DNA of 64,000 nt from Fusobacterium necrogenes (GTDB lineage: Bacteria; Fusobacteriota; Fusobacteriia; Fusobacteriales; Fusobacteriaceae): contig NZ_UGGU01000003.1 in assembly GCF_900450765.1 (NCBI RefSeq), positions 1,688,854-1,752,853 of the forward strand. Direction: 5' to 3'. Shown piece after piece: positions 19,240 through 27,680 of the stretch. The stretch's first letter is position 1. Every line of letters begins with the position of its first letter. The notes under the pieces were generated by a model. It was not told the origin of the DNA. It did not search any database and saw only the letters and a program-made list of their open reading frames with translations. Position numbers and translations under genes: made by a program.

Positions 19240-19611
19240 CTAATACAATCCATTATGTAACATCATATCTTTTCCCATCTCTTTTTCTAGTATTAATGTT
19301 ATCTCTATCTGATCTTTTGTATTTAACATTCCTCTTATCTCATCCGCTATCTGTTTTGCTATTCTGTCATATGATCCCTTATCAAATTTTCCCCATCCTC
19401 CATCTCCTGAGAATGATTCTATCTCCATATTTACATATATTCGTCCATGAAATGACCCTATGTCAATTCCATCTATTGACAATGAATTATTTTTATTATC
19501 TGTTAAAACACTATACTTAAATTCTAATTTATCCTCTAAATAATCATATGGTCCTTCTGCTACTACTATAAGTGATGTTATTAAAAACAATCCCATTAAT
19601 ATCTTTTTCAT
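19240..19611 (-). CDS. exported protein of unknown function
   Basis: A 123-residue protein with a signal peptide (MKKILMGLFLITSLIVVAEG, cleavage probably near VAEG). The mature part is acidic and mixed, with a glycine/aspartate-rich FSGDGGWGKFDKGSYDRIAKQI segment. I recognise no domain. It has its own terminator and probably its own promoter, since 185 bases separate it from the upstream thioredoxin-like gene. I infer periplasmic or outer-membrane location from the signal peptide only. Confidence 0.6.
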   Translation of the reverse strand: MKKILMGLFLITSLIVVAEGPYDYLEDKLEFKYSVLTDNKNNSLSIDGIDIGSFHGRIYVNMEIESFSGDGGWGKFDKGSYDRIAKQIADEIRGMLNTKDQIEITLILEKEMGKDMMLHNGLY

Positions 19612-19796
19612 CTGTCTACCTCCACACTTTATCTTTATGATATCATTCTAACACTTTTTTATTAAAAAAAGATTAAAATATTAAGATATTTTTAGATAAA
19701 AGTTAGGACCTATTAGAAAGCTAATTTAATTTATAGCTGACTCTCTTCTGCAGTCACTGTTACTTCTATTTCTTTATAGAAATATATCCTTTCTCA

Positions 19797-20279
19797 TCAC
19801 TCTTCTATCTCTACTTTATAATTTTGATCTTTAATTAATTTTTTAAACTCTTCTTTTTCAATATAACCGCTTATAACTTGAACTACCTTTCCTTCTTCAT
19901 TTATAAGGTAAGTTGTTGGATAGCTATCTATGTAATATTTATAAAACATAATCTTATCATTTATTATAGGAAAATTATAATTTTTTTCTTTTATTACATC
20001 CTTTAATTTCGCTTCCTCTTCATCATTAAAAGTTAAAAAAATTATATTTTTCTTATTCTCTCCATTTTCCTCATATAGAACTTTTAAATCTTCTAATGAT
20101 TTTTTACAATATCCACACCAGCTAGTCCAAAAAGTTAAATATACTTTCTTCCCCTTATATTGTTCTAAAGTATGTTCTTTTTGAAATTGATCTTTCAATT
20201 GAAATTCTGTAGCAGTTACTAAATTTCCAAATACACTTATTGTGTATACTAACATTAACAAAAATAAAAGTTTTTTCAT
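19797..20279 (-). CDS. exported thioredoxin-fold (TlpA/ResA-like) protein
   Basis: A periplasmic thiol-disulfide protein of 160 residues counted from the ATG at 20279. That start gives a clean signal peptide (MKKLLFLLMLVYTISVFG); an in-frame GTG at 20294 is possible but would place charged residues before it. The active site is WCGYC (Cys55 and Cys58), followed by the cis-proline region SYPTTYLINEEGKVV. The family reduces or oxidises exported proteins and cytochromes. It lies four bases (18 from the ATG chosen) after the PapD-like gene and is likely cotranscribed with it. Confidence 0.8.
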   Translation of the reverse strand: MKKLLFLLMLVYTISVFGNLVTATEFQLKDQFQKEHTLEQYKGKKVYLTFWTSWCGYCKKSLEDLKVLYEENGENKKNIIFLTFNDEEEAKLKDVIKEKNYNFPIINDKIMFYKYYIDSYPTTYLINEEGKVVQVISGYIEKEEFKKLIKDQNYKVEIEE

Positions 20280-20297
20280 AAATTTTTCTCTCACTTT

Positions 20298-20678
20298 CTA
20301 TTCAACTACATACTTTTGTTCTATTCTATACTTCATTTTTATCTTAGCATTTGACCCTTCACTCTTTAAATTTAATATTTCCTCTTCCAATATCAAAAAG
20401 TAACTTTTTTCTCCTTGTGTATCTCCATCTACTAAAACTTCAAAACTTTTACTACTAAAAGCTGGAATTAAAAGTGTATTTGGAGTTACTTTCACTCCAT
20501 ACACATCATTTTCTATGCTAAGTCTATATCTTAGTGGGTATTCCTTTGCATTTTCAAGTATAAAAGTTTTACTTCCTTTCTCTCCTTCCTTCACTTTGAT
20601 ATCCATATTTATATCACTAGTTCTTAAAGCAAAAATTGACATACTTAATATCATAAATAGTAGAGTTTTCTTAATCAT
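20298..20678 (-). CDS. exported single-domain protein resembling the N-terminal domain of PapD-type chaperones
   Basis: A 126-residue protein with a signal peptide (MIKKTLLFMILSMSIFA). The rest is beta-strand-rich, with a pattern like periplasmic fimbrial chaperone N-terminal domains: a G-x-K-x-FILEN strand, YPLRYRLSIE, VTPNTLLIPAFSSKSFEVLVDGD and YFLILEEEIL. No second Ig domain, usher or pilin gene is nearby, so the assignment is structural only. It is upstream of the TlpA-like gene, which suggests a shared exported-protein role. Confidence 0.55.
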   Translation of the reverse strand: MIKKTLLFMILSMSIFALRTSDINMDIKVKEGEKGSKTFILENAKEYPLRYRLSIENDVYGVKVTPNTLLIPAFSSKSFEVLVDGDTQGEKSYFLILEEEILNLKSEGSNAKIKMKYRIEQKYVVE

Positions 20679-21063
20679 TATTCTTCACTCTCCAATATAT
20701 AAAAGTTTTATTTTTAAATTATTTCTCTAATTATATTAAATACACTTTTTAAAATATTTTTAGTTCAAAAACAGAATATATTAAATATAAAAACGTACTT
20801 TTCGCAATAGTTATTACTTTAATTTTAATCTTTTTTTTCCATAGGTGTCAAGAGAATTTTTATTATTTTTATGTTTAATACTTAAAAAACTTACTAATTT
20901 TAAAATGACTAATTTATATAAAAAAAGTTGAACAGCATTAAAAAATATTTTACTCAAGTCTTTTTTGGATAACATCAAACAAAATATACAAAAGGAGATA
21001 CACATTAAAACATATATTCCCTGCTATTCTTCACTAAAACTTGAATTATAATTTTTAATGAAA
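20679..21063. other. AT-rich gap upstream of the exported-protein pair; no gene recognised
   Basis: These 385 bases separate the tRNA terminator from the PapD-like gene. The only long frame (20814-21005, minus) would encode 63 residues, has no ribosome-binding site and no recognisable similarity. A promoter for the exported-protein pair is expected here; TATAAT-like boxes occur near 20735, but no convincing -35 partner was found. Confidence 0.5.
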
Positions 21064-21098
21064 AGAAAAAAAGACCATAGATAAATTATCTATAGTCC
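21064..21098 (-). terminator. intrinsic terminator of the tRNA-Val-Asp-Phe-Cys array
   Basis: GGACTATAGATAA (21098-21086) pairs with TTATCTATGGTCT (21084-21072), then a run of T. It lies 29 bases after tRNA-Cys. Confidence 0.85.
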
Positions 21099-21126
21099 AT
21101 TATACTTTTAAATTATTATTTTTTAA

Positions 21127-21201
21127 TGGAGGCGACGACCAGATTTGAACTGGTGAATGGAGATTTTGCAGACCTCTGCCTTACCGCTTGGCGACGTCGC
21201 C
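21127..21201 (-). tRNA. tRNA-Cys (GCA)
   Basis: A 75-base tRNA with encoded CCA and the U73 discriminator typical of tRNA-Cys. The anticodon loop CTGCAAA gives GCA; the acceptor is GGCGACG/CGTCGCC. Confidence 0.95.
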
Positions 21202-21220
21202 ATATTTAATTGTTAGTCAG

Positions 21221-21296
21221 TGGTGCCCAAAGGCGGAATCGAACCACCGACACGGGGATTTTCAGTCCCCTGCTCTACCGACTGAGCTATCTGGGC
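21221..21296 (-). tRNA. tRNA-Phe (GAA)
   Basis: A 76-base tRNA with encoded CCA. GGGGA/TCCCC encloses CTGAAAA, giving anticodon GAA; the acceptor is GCCCAGA/TTTGGGC. Confidence 0.96.
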
Positions 21297-21301
21297 ATAA
21301 A

Positions 21302-21378
21302 TGGCGGGAGTGACGAGGGTCGAACTCGCGACCTCATGCGTGACAGGCATGCGCTCTAACCAACTGAGCTACACCCCC
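21302..21378 (-). tRNA. tRNA-Asp (GTC)
   Basis: A 77-base tRNA with encoded CCA and G73. CATGC/GCATG encloses CTGTCAC, giving anticodon GTC; the acceptor GGGGGTG pairs with CACTCCC with one G-U pair. Confidence 0.96.
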
Positions 21379-21385
21379 AAGACAA

Positions 21386-21461
21386 TGGTGGTCTCAACAG
21401 GACTTGAACCTGTGACCCCCTGCTTGTAAGGCAGGTGCTCTCCCAACTGAGCTATGAGACC
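21386..21461 (-). tRNA. tRNA-Val (TAC)
   Basis: A 76-base tRNA with encoded CCA. CCTGC/GCAGG encloses CTTACAA, giving anticodon TAC; the acceptor is GGTCTCA/TGAGACC. It is the first gene of the four-tRNA unit. Confidence 0.96.
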
Positions 21462-21482
21462 TTATTCTCAGTGCGCTTAGAT

Positions 21483-21511
21483 ATGATACACTATTTTATA
21501 TAATAAATCAA
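21483..21511 (-). promoter_or_regulatory. promoter of the tRNA-Val-Asp-Phe-Cys array
   Basis: TTGATT (21511-21506), a 17-base spacer and TATCAT (21488-21483), followed by GCGCACTG around the start. tRNA-Val begins 22 bases downstream of the -10 box. Confidence 0.75.
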
Positions 21512-21593
21512 TCCGGTTTATCCTAATTTATTTTAATATATTTCTATTTTAATTATTTTTATATATTTTTTTTTATTTTTCTAATTTTTTTAC

Positions 21594-21643
21594 AAAAATA
21601 AAAATGTACTTTCAATTCCATAACCAAGAATTAAAGTACATTT
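21594..21643 (-). terminator. intrinsic terminator after holB
   Basis: AAATGTACTTTAATTC pairs with GAATTGAAAGTACATTT (one bulge) across a 9-base loop, then a T-rich tail. It closes the long mutS2-to-holB operon. Confidence 0.8.
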
Positions 21644-21652
21644 CAGTTACAA

Positions 21653-22564
21653 TTATAACTCAAGAAATAAACTTATAAAAAATATCCTCATATTCATAGG
21701 AAATCTCAACATACTTTTCATAACAAGTCTTTCTTCTAATCCGGAAAAATCACCTAGTAGCTCTACATAATAACTGACTATCTCCTTATAAAGATTCCTA
21801 TCTGAAGTAGCTCTAACTATCTCTTCAGAAAAAAATATCTTCTCATATATTTTTAAATTATTCACATTATTCAAAAAATCTCTAAGTGCTTTATATATAT
21901 TTATTCTATATAATAATTCTTGAGTCTTTACATATTCTTTAATAGCCTTTCCTATCTCTCGGTAAGAATAACCTCCTTCTAAATCTATATCCAATAATTT
22001 AAATTTTTGAATATCTTCACTCTTTCCTCTAAAAAAGGAATACACGAAATCATCTACCCCTAACTCTTCAGCTGTTCTTCGTTTAATTTTTACAAGGATA
22101 CTCCTGGATTTTATAGTTGGAAGAATATTCAAATTACTATTTAAAAGAATAAAAAAGCTTCCTTTATTTGGCTCTTCTATAAGTTTCAAAAGAGCATTAC
22201 TAGATTCTTTTCTCATTTTACTAATATCTTTTATTATAAATACCTTTTTATTTCCTTCATAAGGACTTGAAGATGATTTATAAGCTAATTCTCTTATCTC
22301 ATCAATTTTTAATCCATCAGGATTATCTAGTATCTCTAAATCACTGTAAAGCATCTTCTCTATCCTTTTACAGATATTACACTCCCCACAAAAATCTCCC
22401 TCTAAAGTTTCACAACACAATCCTTTAGCAAAATGTAGAGCAAATTCCATAAGCAAGCTCATATCACTCCCATAGAAGAGATAAGTTCCAGAATCTTTTT
22501 CTAGCTTTAATTCATTTTTAAAAAACTCTTTTACCTCTTCATTGGAAATTATATCTTTTATCAT
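21653..22564 (-). CDS. holB: DNA polymerase III delta-prime subunit
   Basis: Clamp-loader stator subunit that helps load the beta clamp. The 303-residue protein has the AAA+ fold with a zinc-binding CxxCxxC-type cluster (GDFCGECNICKR) and the sensor region SSNALLKLIEEP. The P-loop region reads YGSDMSLLM and lacks a functional Walker A lysine, as expected for delta-prime, which does not hydrolyse ATP. It overlaps the mreB stop by one base and is the last gene of the operon. Confidence 0.88.
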   Translation of the reverse strand: MIKDIISNEEVKEFFKNELKLEKDSGTYLFYGSDMSLLMEFALHFAKGLCCETLEGDFCGECNICKRIEKMLYSDLEILDNPDGLKIDEIRELAYKSSSSPYEGNKKVFIIKDISKMRKESSNALLKLIEEPNKGSFFILLNSNLNILPTIKSRSILVKIKRRTAEELGVDDFVYSFFRGKSEDIQKFKLLDIDLEGGYSYREIGKAIKEYVKTQELLYRINIYKALRDFLNNVNNLKIYEKIFFSEEIVRATSDRNLYKEIVSYYVELLGDFSGLEERLVMKSMLRFPMNMRIFFISLFLEL

Positions 22565-23598
22565 TATCTCTCTGCCTTCTCTATCTGTCTTAAAACATTT
22601 AATTGGTCTAAAGCAAGACCAGCCCCTCTAACTACACTTTCTAACGGATTTTCAGCCAATTTTACTGTTAGGTTTGTATGCTTTGCTATCAATTCTGGGA
22701 AATTTCTAATAAGTGAACCTCCACCTGCCATTATCATACCTTTATCAATTATATCTGAAGCAAGTTCTGGTGGAGTTTGTTCTAATACATATTTTACACA
22801 TTCTACTATCTCCATTAGAGAATCATGTATAGCTTCCCTTACCTCTTCTGAAGTTATTACTACAGTTTTAGGAAGTCCCATTATTAAATCTCTTCCCTTT
22901 ATAGTCATTATCTCTTCCTCTTCTAGTGGTAATGCTGTTCCTATTTTTATCTTTACTTCTTCAGCTGTTTTATCTCCTATTAAAAGATTATGAGTCTTTT
23001 TTACATATTTCACAATGTCTGCATCAAAATTATTTCCAGCTGTTCTTATAGTTTTACTAACAACCGTTCCACCAAGAGAGATAACTGCTACGTCAGTAGA
23101 TCCTCCACCAATATCTATTATCATATTTCCCTCAGGTACAGATATATCCATCCCCGATCCAAGAGCTGCAGCTCTTGCTTCTTCTATCAAGTATGCTCTT
23201 TTAGCTCCGGCAGAAATAGCAGCTTCAAGAACAGCTCTTTTTTCTACACCAGTAACATCTATTGGAACACATATCATTATCTCGGGCATAAAAAAATTAT
23301 ATGAGCCAAAAACTTTTTTAATAAAATATTTTATCATAGCCTCTGTTACATCATAATCAGCTATAACTCCTTCACTAAGAGGTTTTACTGCCACTATTGT
23401 ATCAGGAGTTTTTCCCAACATCTCTTTAGCCTCATTTCCAACAGCTAATATCTTTCTACTCTCTCTTTCTACTGCTACAACAGACGGTTCATTTAAAACT
23501 ATTCTTCTATGCTTTTTACTATACACTAAAGTATTTGCTGTTCCCAAATCTATTCCTAAACTTCTATTAAACCCAATATTTGGAAATTTAAATTTCAT
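22564..23598 (-). CDS. mreB: rod shape-determining protein MreB
   Basis: Actin-like filament protein that directs cell-wall elongation at the inner membrane. From the ATG at 23598 (GGAGGAG nine bases upstream) the product is 344 residues. It has the phosphate loops GIDLGTANTLVY and MIIDIGGGSTDVAVISLG and the adenosine-binding MAGGGSLI. No mreC or mreD follows; holB does. The gene begins inside the end of mrnC. Confidence 0.93.
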   Translation of the reverse strand: MKFKFPNIGFNRSLGIDLGTANTLVYSKKHRRIVLNEPSVVAVERESRKILAVGNEAKEMLGKTPDTIVAVKPLSEGVIADYDVTEAMIKYFIKKVFGSYNFFMPEIMICVPIDVTGVEKRAVLEAAISAGAKRAYLIEEARAAALGSGMDISVPEGNMIIDIGGGSTDVAVISLGGTVVSKTIRTAGNNFDADIVKYVKKTHNLLIGDKTAEEVKIKIGTALPLEEEEIMTIKGRDLIMGLPKTVVITSEEVREAIHDSLMEIVECVKYVLEQTPPELASDIIDKGMIMAGGGSLIRNFPELIAKHTNLTVKLAENPLESVVRGAGLALDQLNVLRQIEKAER

Positions 23599-23977
23599 TT
23601 TCTTTCTCCTCCACACATAAATTTACTGCTAGTTCTATTAAATCCATTCTATTTTTTATATAAAATCCAGCTATTAAAGCTTCAAAAGCTGTTGCTTCTC
23701 TATACTCTTGTACATTACAAGATCTTGGAAAAGTCTTTATATTTCCATTCTTCGACCTATTTCCCAACATTTGGAATTCTTTATCTAATCTAGGAAAAAG
23801 CTCTCTGTACAGTTTACTTTGTTTTTTAGCATTTACACAATCTTTTACTTTTTTATTTAGATTTCGTAAATTCAAGCCCTTAGATATCCAATACTTTCTA
23901 ATGTTTAACTCCCATATTGAATCTCCTAGATAAGCTAATATTAGTCCACTAGTTTCTCTTAAATCTACATTGTCCAT
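23588..23977 (-). CDS. mrnC: mini-ribonuclease III
   Basis: Matures 23S rRNA in Gram-positive bacteria; an RNase III catalytic domain without the RNA-binding domain. The 129-residue protein has the signature LAYLGDSIWELNIRKY with acidic Asp19 and Glu23, and EATAFEALIAGFY. It overlaps cysS by 13 bases and mreB by 11. The cysS-mrnC pairing is the same as in Bacillus and Clostridia. A possible substrate, the 23S processing stem, is seen in the rRNA operon of this window. Confidence 0.93.
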   Translation of the reverse strand: MDNVDLRETSGLILAYLGDSIWELNIRKYWISKGLNLRNLNKKVKDCVNAKKQSKLYRELFPRLDKEFQMLGNRSKNGNIKTFPRSCNVQEYREATAFEALIAGFYIKNRMDLIELAVNLCVEEKENEI

Positions 23978-25383
23978 GTAGTCTTATCCTTTCCATCTTT
24001 TATTTTTATTCCCATTTCAGCTAATCTATCTCTTATCTTATCTGACATAGCCCAATTCTTTTCATTTCTCGCTTCTCTTCTAAGTTCAAGTATAAACTCT
24101 ATAAGTTCAGAAGTCATATTTCCTACAACTGTTTCAAGCTTTAATTTCACTCCTAAAGCCTCTTCCATAACATTTATAATATACTCAACAGTCTCTTTTA
24201 CTATCTCTGCTCCCTCTGCATTGATAGGAGTATCCACAGCTTTATTTAGCTCTTTTACCAATTCAAATATAGCTCCAAGTCCCATCGAAGTATTGAAGTC
24301 CTCATCCATAGCAGCTATAAATTTCTCTTTTGCTACAGCTAATTGCTCCTTTAATTCCATACAAGAGCTTCCATCAGCTTTTACATCTACTACTGCTTCT
24401 TTTCCTCTCATTATAGCATTCTCTATCCTTTCAAGAGAAGTTTTAGCTTGAGTAAGTTCTGCATCTGAAAAATCTATTGGCTTTCTATAGTGAGAGCTAA
24501 GCACAAACAGTCTTACAACTCTACCATCATAGTGCTCTAATACATCTCTAAGTAGGAAGAAATTTCCAAGAGATTTAGACATTTTTTCTCCATTTACATT
24601 GATATATCCATTGTGCATCCAATATCTTGCATAATCTCCACCACAACCACATTTAGATTGTGCTATCTCATTTTCATGATGTGGGAATATTAAGTCTTGT
24701 CCTCCTCCATGAATATCAAATGTATCTCCTAAATATTTATGAGACATAGCTGAACACTCTATATGCCAACCTGGTCTGCCTTGTCCCCAAGGAGAGTCCC
24801 AGCTTGGTTCTCCCTCTTTAGCCTTTTTCCATAGAGCAAAATCTAGCGGAGATTTTTTTATTTCACTTATCTCTATTCTTGCTCCACTTCTTAAATCTTC
24901 AAGATTTTGATGAGATAATCCTAAATACTCATCTTTGTATGATTCTACATCAAAATATACATCTCCTTGCGACTCATAGGCATGCCCTTTTTCTATCAGA
25001 GATTTAATTATCTTTATCATTCCACCTATATGCTCAGTAGCCTTAGGTCTAGTCATTCCCTCTTCTTTTAAATTTACCTTAGCTGTATCTTCAAAGTAAG
25101 CTTTAATATATTTTTCAGCTACCTCTTCACAACTTATCCCCTCTTCATTTGCTCTTTTAATTATCTTATCATCTACATCTGTAAAGTTTGAAACATAGTT
25201 TACCCTATATCCTCTAAATTCAAAATATCTTCTTACAGTATCAAAAAATATTGCTGGTCTAGCATTTCCTATATGTATATAGTTGTACACAGTAGGACCA
25301 CATACATACATTGATACCTCTCCATCTTTTATAGGTTTAAACTCTTCTAACTTTCTAGTAAAAGTGTTATATATTTTTATCAT
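23965..25383 (-). CDS. cysS: cysteinyl-tRNA synthetase
   Basis: Class I synthetase charging tRNA-Cys (a tRNA-Cys gene is also in this window). HIGN is at residues 37-40 and KMSKS near 268. Cys28, with the conserved WHIECSAMSHKYLG and HGGGQDLIFPHHENE blocks, forms the zinc/cysteine site. It is 472 residues, the usual length. It overlaps the upstream membrane-protein gene by four bases. Confidence 0.97.
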   Translation of the reverse strand: MIKIYNTFTRKLEEFKPIKDGEVSMYVCGPTVYNYIHIGNARPAIFFDTVRRYFEFRGYRVNYVSNFTDVDDKIIKRANEEGISCEEVAEKYIKAYFEDTAKVNLKEEGMTRPKATEHIGGMIKIIKSLIEKGHAYESQGDVYFDVESYKDEYLGLSHQNLEDLRSGARIEISEIKKSPLDFALWKKAKEGEPSWDSPWGQGRPGWHIECSAMSHKYLGDTFDIHGGGQDLIFPHHENEIAQSKCGCGGDYARYWMHNGYINVNGEKMSKSLGNFFLLRDVLEHYDGRVVRLFVLSSHYRKPIDFSDAELTQAKTSLERIENAIMRGKEAVVDVKADGSSCMELKEQLAVAKEKFIAAMDEDFNTSMGLGAIFELVKELNKAVDTPINAEGAEIVKETVEYIINVMEEALGVKLKLETVVGNMTSELIEFILELRREARNEKNWAMSDKIRDRLAEMGIKIKDGKDKTTWTM

Positions 25384-26633
25384 ATCTGCCTCCTAATCAC
25401 CATCTTTTTAAACTCTTCCACTGGAATTATAAGCTTTATCTTTACATTTTGATCCTCTCCATGTATTGTCGCTTCTACTCCTTCAAATCCCATAAATTCA
25501 AAAGATTCTAGCTTTCCATAAACAAAAGTCTCATCACTCAAAGCTACAACTTTTGTCCTTTCGTCAAATTTACTATCACCTATAATCACTATTCCATCTT
25601 TTTTTTCTATTTTTCTTCCTATATAAAAAGCTGAATTTTCATCTCCTAGCATTTTCAATACTTTTTCTATCTCCGGCGCCTCATCCTTTATTTTTATCAT
25701 AAATGAATTCTCATCAACTCTATAAAGTACCTCTCCATCTATCTCTTTCAAAATTTTTTCAATATCTATTCCAAGCAAATTTTTCCAAAGTATTAAAATT
25801 GACTTAATATCTATATTAACCCCTGTAACAAAAGGATTAAATAATAATTTATCCAATTTTGAAAAATCATTTACTGAAAAATATATATTATTTTTTCCAA
25901 AATATTTTAATAATTCCCTTTCATTCTTATTATTTTTAAAAATTTCGTTCTTTTCTTTATCTAAAACTAATTCAATATCTGATATTAATTTTCCATCCTT
26001 TATATCCACACTATTAATCAAATAATCCAGTCCATAAAACTCAACTTCTGTATTATTATATATAAATGTTCCTAATAAATTATCTCTTTGTAAATCTAAT
26101 CTCTCTTCTATTTCTTTATTATATAAATATTTTTTATCTTTTACCATAAAATCTTTTAGATTTTTCTCACCAAGGGAAAATATAAACAACCCCTTATAGT
26201 TTTTCATAAATAAATCTGTCTTTAATTTAGGTAGATACTTATCTTTGTACTCTCTTTTTAAAACATATAAATCATCTTTCAATTCAAAGTATCTTCCTAG
26301 ATTTTTTAAAAGAAAAAAATACCAATATCCTGTATCCACGACAACTGTAAAAGATTTTTCATTTATTGCATAGAACTCTTTGTCAGAAAAAACATAAAAT
26401 TTAGAAATATATTTCAAGTTTGAGATTTCAGAATTCAAACCACTTACTTTCTCCTTATCAAATAATTCCAATAAAAGAGTAAAATTCTTACTACTTATTC
26501 CCTCATTTGCATATATTATTTTAGTTTCTTTAGTTATAAAATCCCTAGGAGATGCCTTGTATACTACTTTATACCCCAAAAATATTCCTAAAATTAGTAC
26601 TACAACTGCTATAAATCCTACTATCTTTTTCAT
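25380..26633 (-). CDS. membrane-anchored protein of unknown function
   Basis: A 417-residue protein with a single N-terminal membrane helix (IVGFIAVVVLILGIFLGYKVV), which would place the large remainder outside the inner membrane. That part is lysine-rich, with alternating strands and helices, and I recognise no domain. It overlaps the cysS start by four bases and follows the nitrilase gene by 10, so it belongs to the mutS2-holB operon. No function is proposed. Confidence 0.65.
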   Translation of the reverse strand: MKKIVGFIAVVVLILGIFLGYKVVYKASPRDFITKETKIIYANEGISSKNFTLLLELFDKEKVSGLNSEISNLKYISKFYVFSDKEFYAINEKSFTVVVDTGYWYFFLLKNLGRYFELKDDLYVLKREYKDKYLPKLKTDLFMKNYKGLFIFSLGEKNLKDFMVKDKKYLYNKEIEERLDLQRDNLLGTFIYNNTEVEFYGLDYLINSVDIKDGKLISDIELVLDKEKNEIFKNNKNERELLKYFGKNNIYFSVNDFSKLDKLLFNPFVTGVNIDIKSILILWKNLLGIDIEKILKEIDGEVLYRVDENSFMIKIKDEAPEIEKVLKMLGDENSAFYIGRKIEKKDGIVIIGDSKFDERTKVVALSDETFVYGKLESFEFMGFEGVEATIHGEDQNVKIKLIIPVEEFKKMVIRRQI

Positions 26634-26643
26634 AAACTATCAC

Positions 26644-27474
26644 CTATTGGAATCTTTTATTTTCTATTCTTTTTATCTCTTTTTTTGTAAGATTTAGATT
26701 TTCCGTTTTAAACATCGGAGCTTTAAATCTAGCTCTTCTTACCTCTTCCTCTTTTAACTCACAAGTAAAAAAATCCTCTTTTAAGTACTCGCCCTCTACT
26801 ACTATCTCACCATTTGGTGCTACTACAAATGAGTTTCCAAAGAAAGTAACACCATCTTCCACTCCAGCTCTATTTACTGCTACAGAATATACTCCATTAA
26901 GTAAAGAGTTAGTTTTAACTATTGTTTTCCATCCCTCAGATAACTCCTCTTTTTTCTTTCCAACTACTGCAGGAGAATTAAATAATATAAAAACATACTT
27001 TGCTCCATCTTGGGCTAAAATATATTGAGTTGATTGGTGCCATACATCTTCACAAATTAATATTCCTAATCTTCCAAATTTTGTATCAAAGGCTCTTACC
27101 TTATTTCCTGCCATAAAGTTCCTACCCTCTTGATAAGCTCCATAAGTAGGAAGATATACTTTTCTATGCTTGTGTGCTACTTTTCCATCTTCTAAATAGT
27201 AAGCTGTATTGTATGGATATTCCTCTTCTCCTAACTCTACTGCTCCAAATATTATACTTATCTCCTTGCTCTTTTCTAGTAATACACTTGGTACTTCTTT
27301 TATAGCTACATCAAAAACTATATCATCTAATGAGTATCCTGTAAGTGATAACTCTGGAAATACTACTATATCATTTTTTTCTGCTATGGCTTTATCAATT
27401 ACTTCTAGCATCATATTTAAATTTTTCTCTACATTTCCTAGTGTTGGTTTTATCTGCCCTATATATACTTTCAT
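26644..27474 (-). CDS. carbon-nitrogen hydrolase (nitrilase superfamily)
   Basis: Hydrolyses an amide or nitrile bond. The Glu-Lys-Cys triad is visible: FPELSLTGY (Glu), HRKVYLPTYG (Lys) and GILICEDVWH (Cys). The sequence resembles the glutaminase domain of NAD synthetases but stops before any synthetase domain, so it stands alone at 276 residues. The ATG at 27474 is chosen because AAGGAG precedes it; a GTG six bases earlier overlaps that site. It follows the palindromic element in the operon after ispD. Exact substrate unknown. Confidence 0.85.
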   Translation of the reverse strand: MKVYIGQIKPTLGNVEKNLNMMLEVIDKAIAEKNDIVVFPELSLTGYSLDDIVFDVAIKEVPSVLLEKSKEISIIFGAVELGEEEYPYNTAYYLEDGKVAHKHRKVYLPTYGAYQEGRNFMAGNKVRAFDTKFGRLGILICEDVWHQSTQYILAQDGAKYVFILFNSPAVVGKKKEELSEGWKTIVKTNSLLNGVYSVAVNRAGVEDGVTFFGNSFVVAPNGEIVVEGEYLKEDFFTCELKEEEVRRARFKAPMFKTENLNLTKKEIKRIENKRFQ

Positions 27475-27489
27475 GTTCACTCCTTATCC

Positions 27490-27656
27490 AAGGAAATTAG
27501 AAATTCCTCTGTAAGTTAGAATATTGAGTAACTATGCTCATCTCACTAAAAATGCAAAACTCGGCTTTGCCTCAAACAGTTGCATTTTTTAGCGTTCGAT
27601 TTCGCTGTGTTCCTCTTATATTCTAACTTAATCGCCGTCATTTCTAAATTTCCTTA
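27490..27656. repeat. long-palindrome intergenic element, copy 1
   Basis: The core is CTAAAAATGCAA (27546-27557) paired with TTGCATTTTTTAG (27580-27592) around a small GGC/GCC hairpin, followed by AGCGTTCGATTTCGCT (27591-27606). Outside it, TAAGTTAGAATAT (27512-27524) pairs with ATATTCTAACTTA (27618-27630), and AGGAAATTAGAAAT (27491-27504) pairs with ATTTCTAAATTTCCT (27640-27654). It fills the gap between ispD and the nitrilase gene. The core recurs at 55549-55836 with different arms. Confidence 0.8.
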
Positions 27657-27680
27657 ATATACTCAAACTATAAATTGTTC

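Noticed and set aside
20814-21005. 63-residue minus-strand frame in the gap before the exported-protein pair
   Set aside because: No ribosome-binding site, very AT-rich, no similarity recognised.
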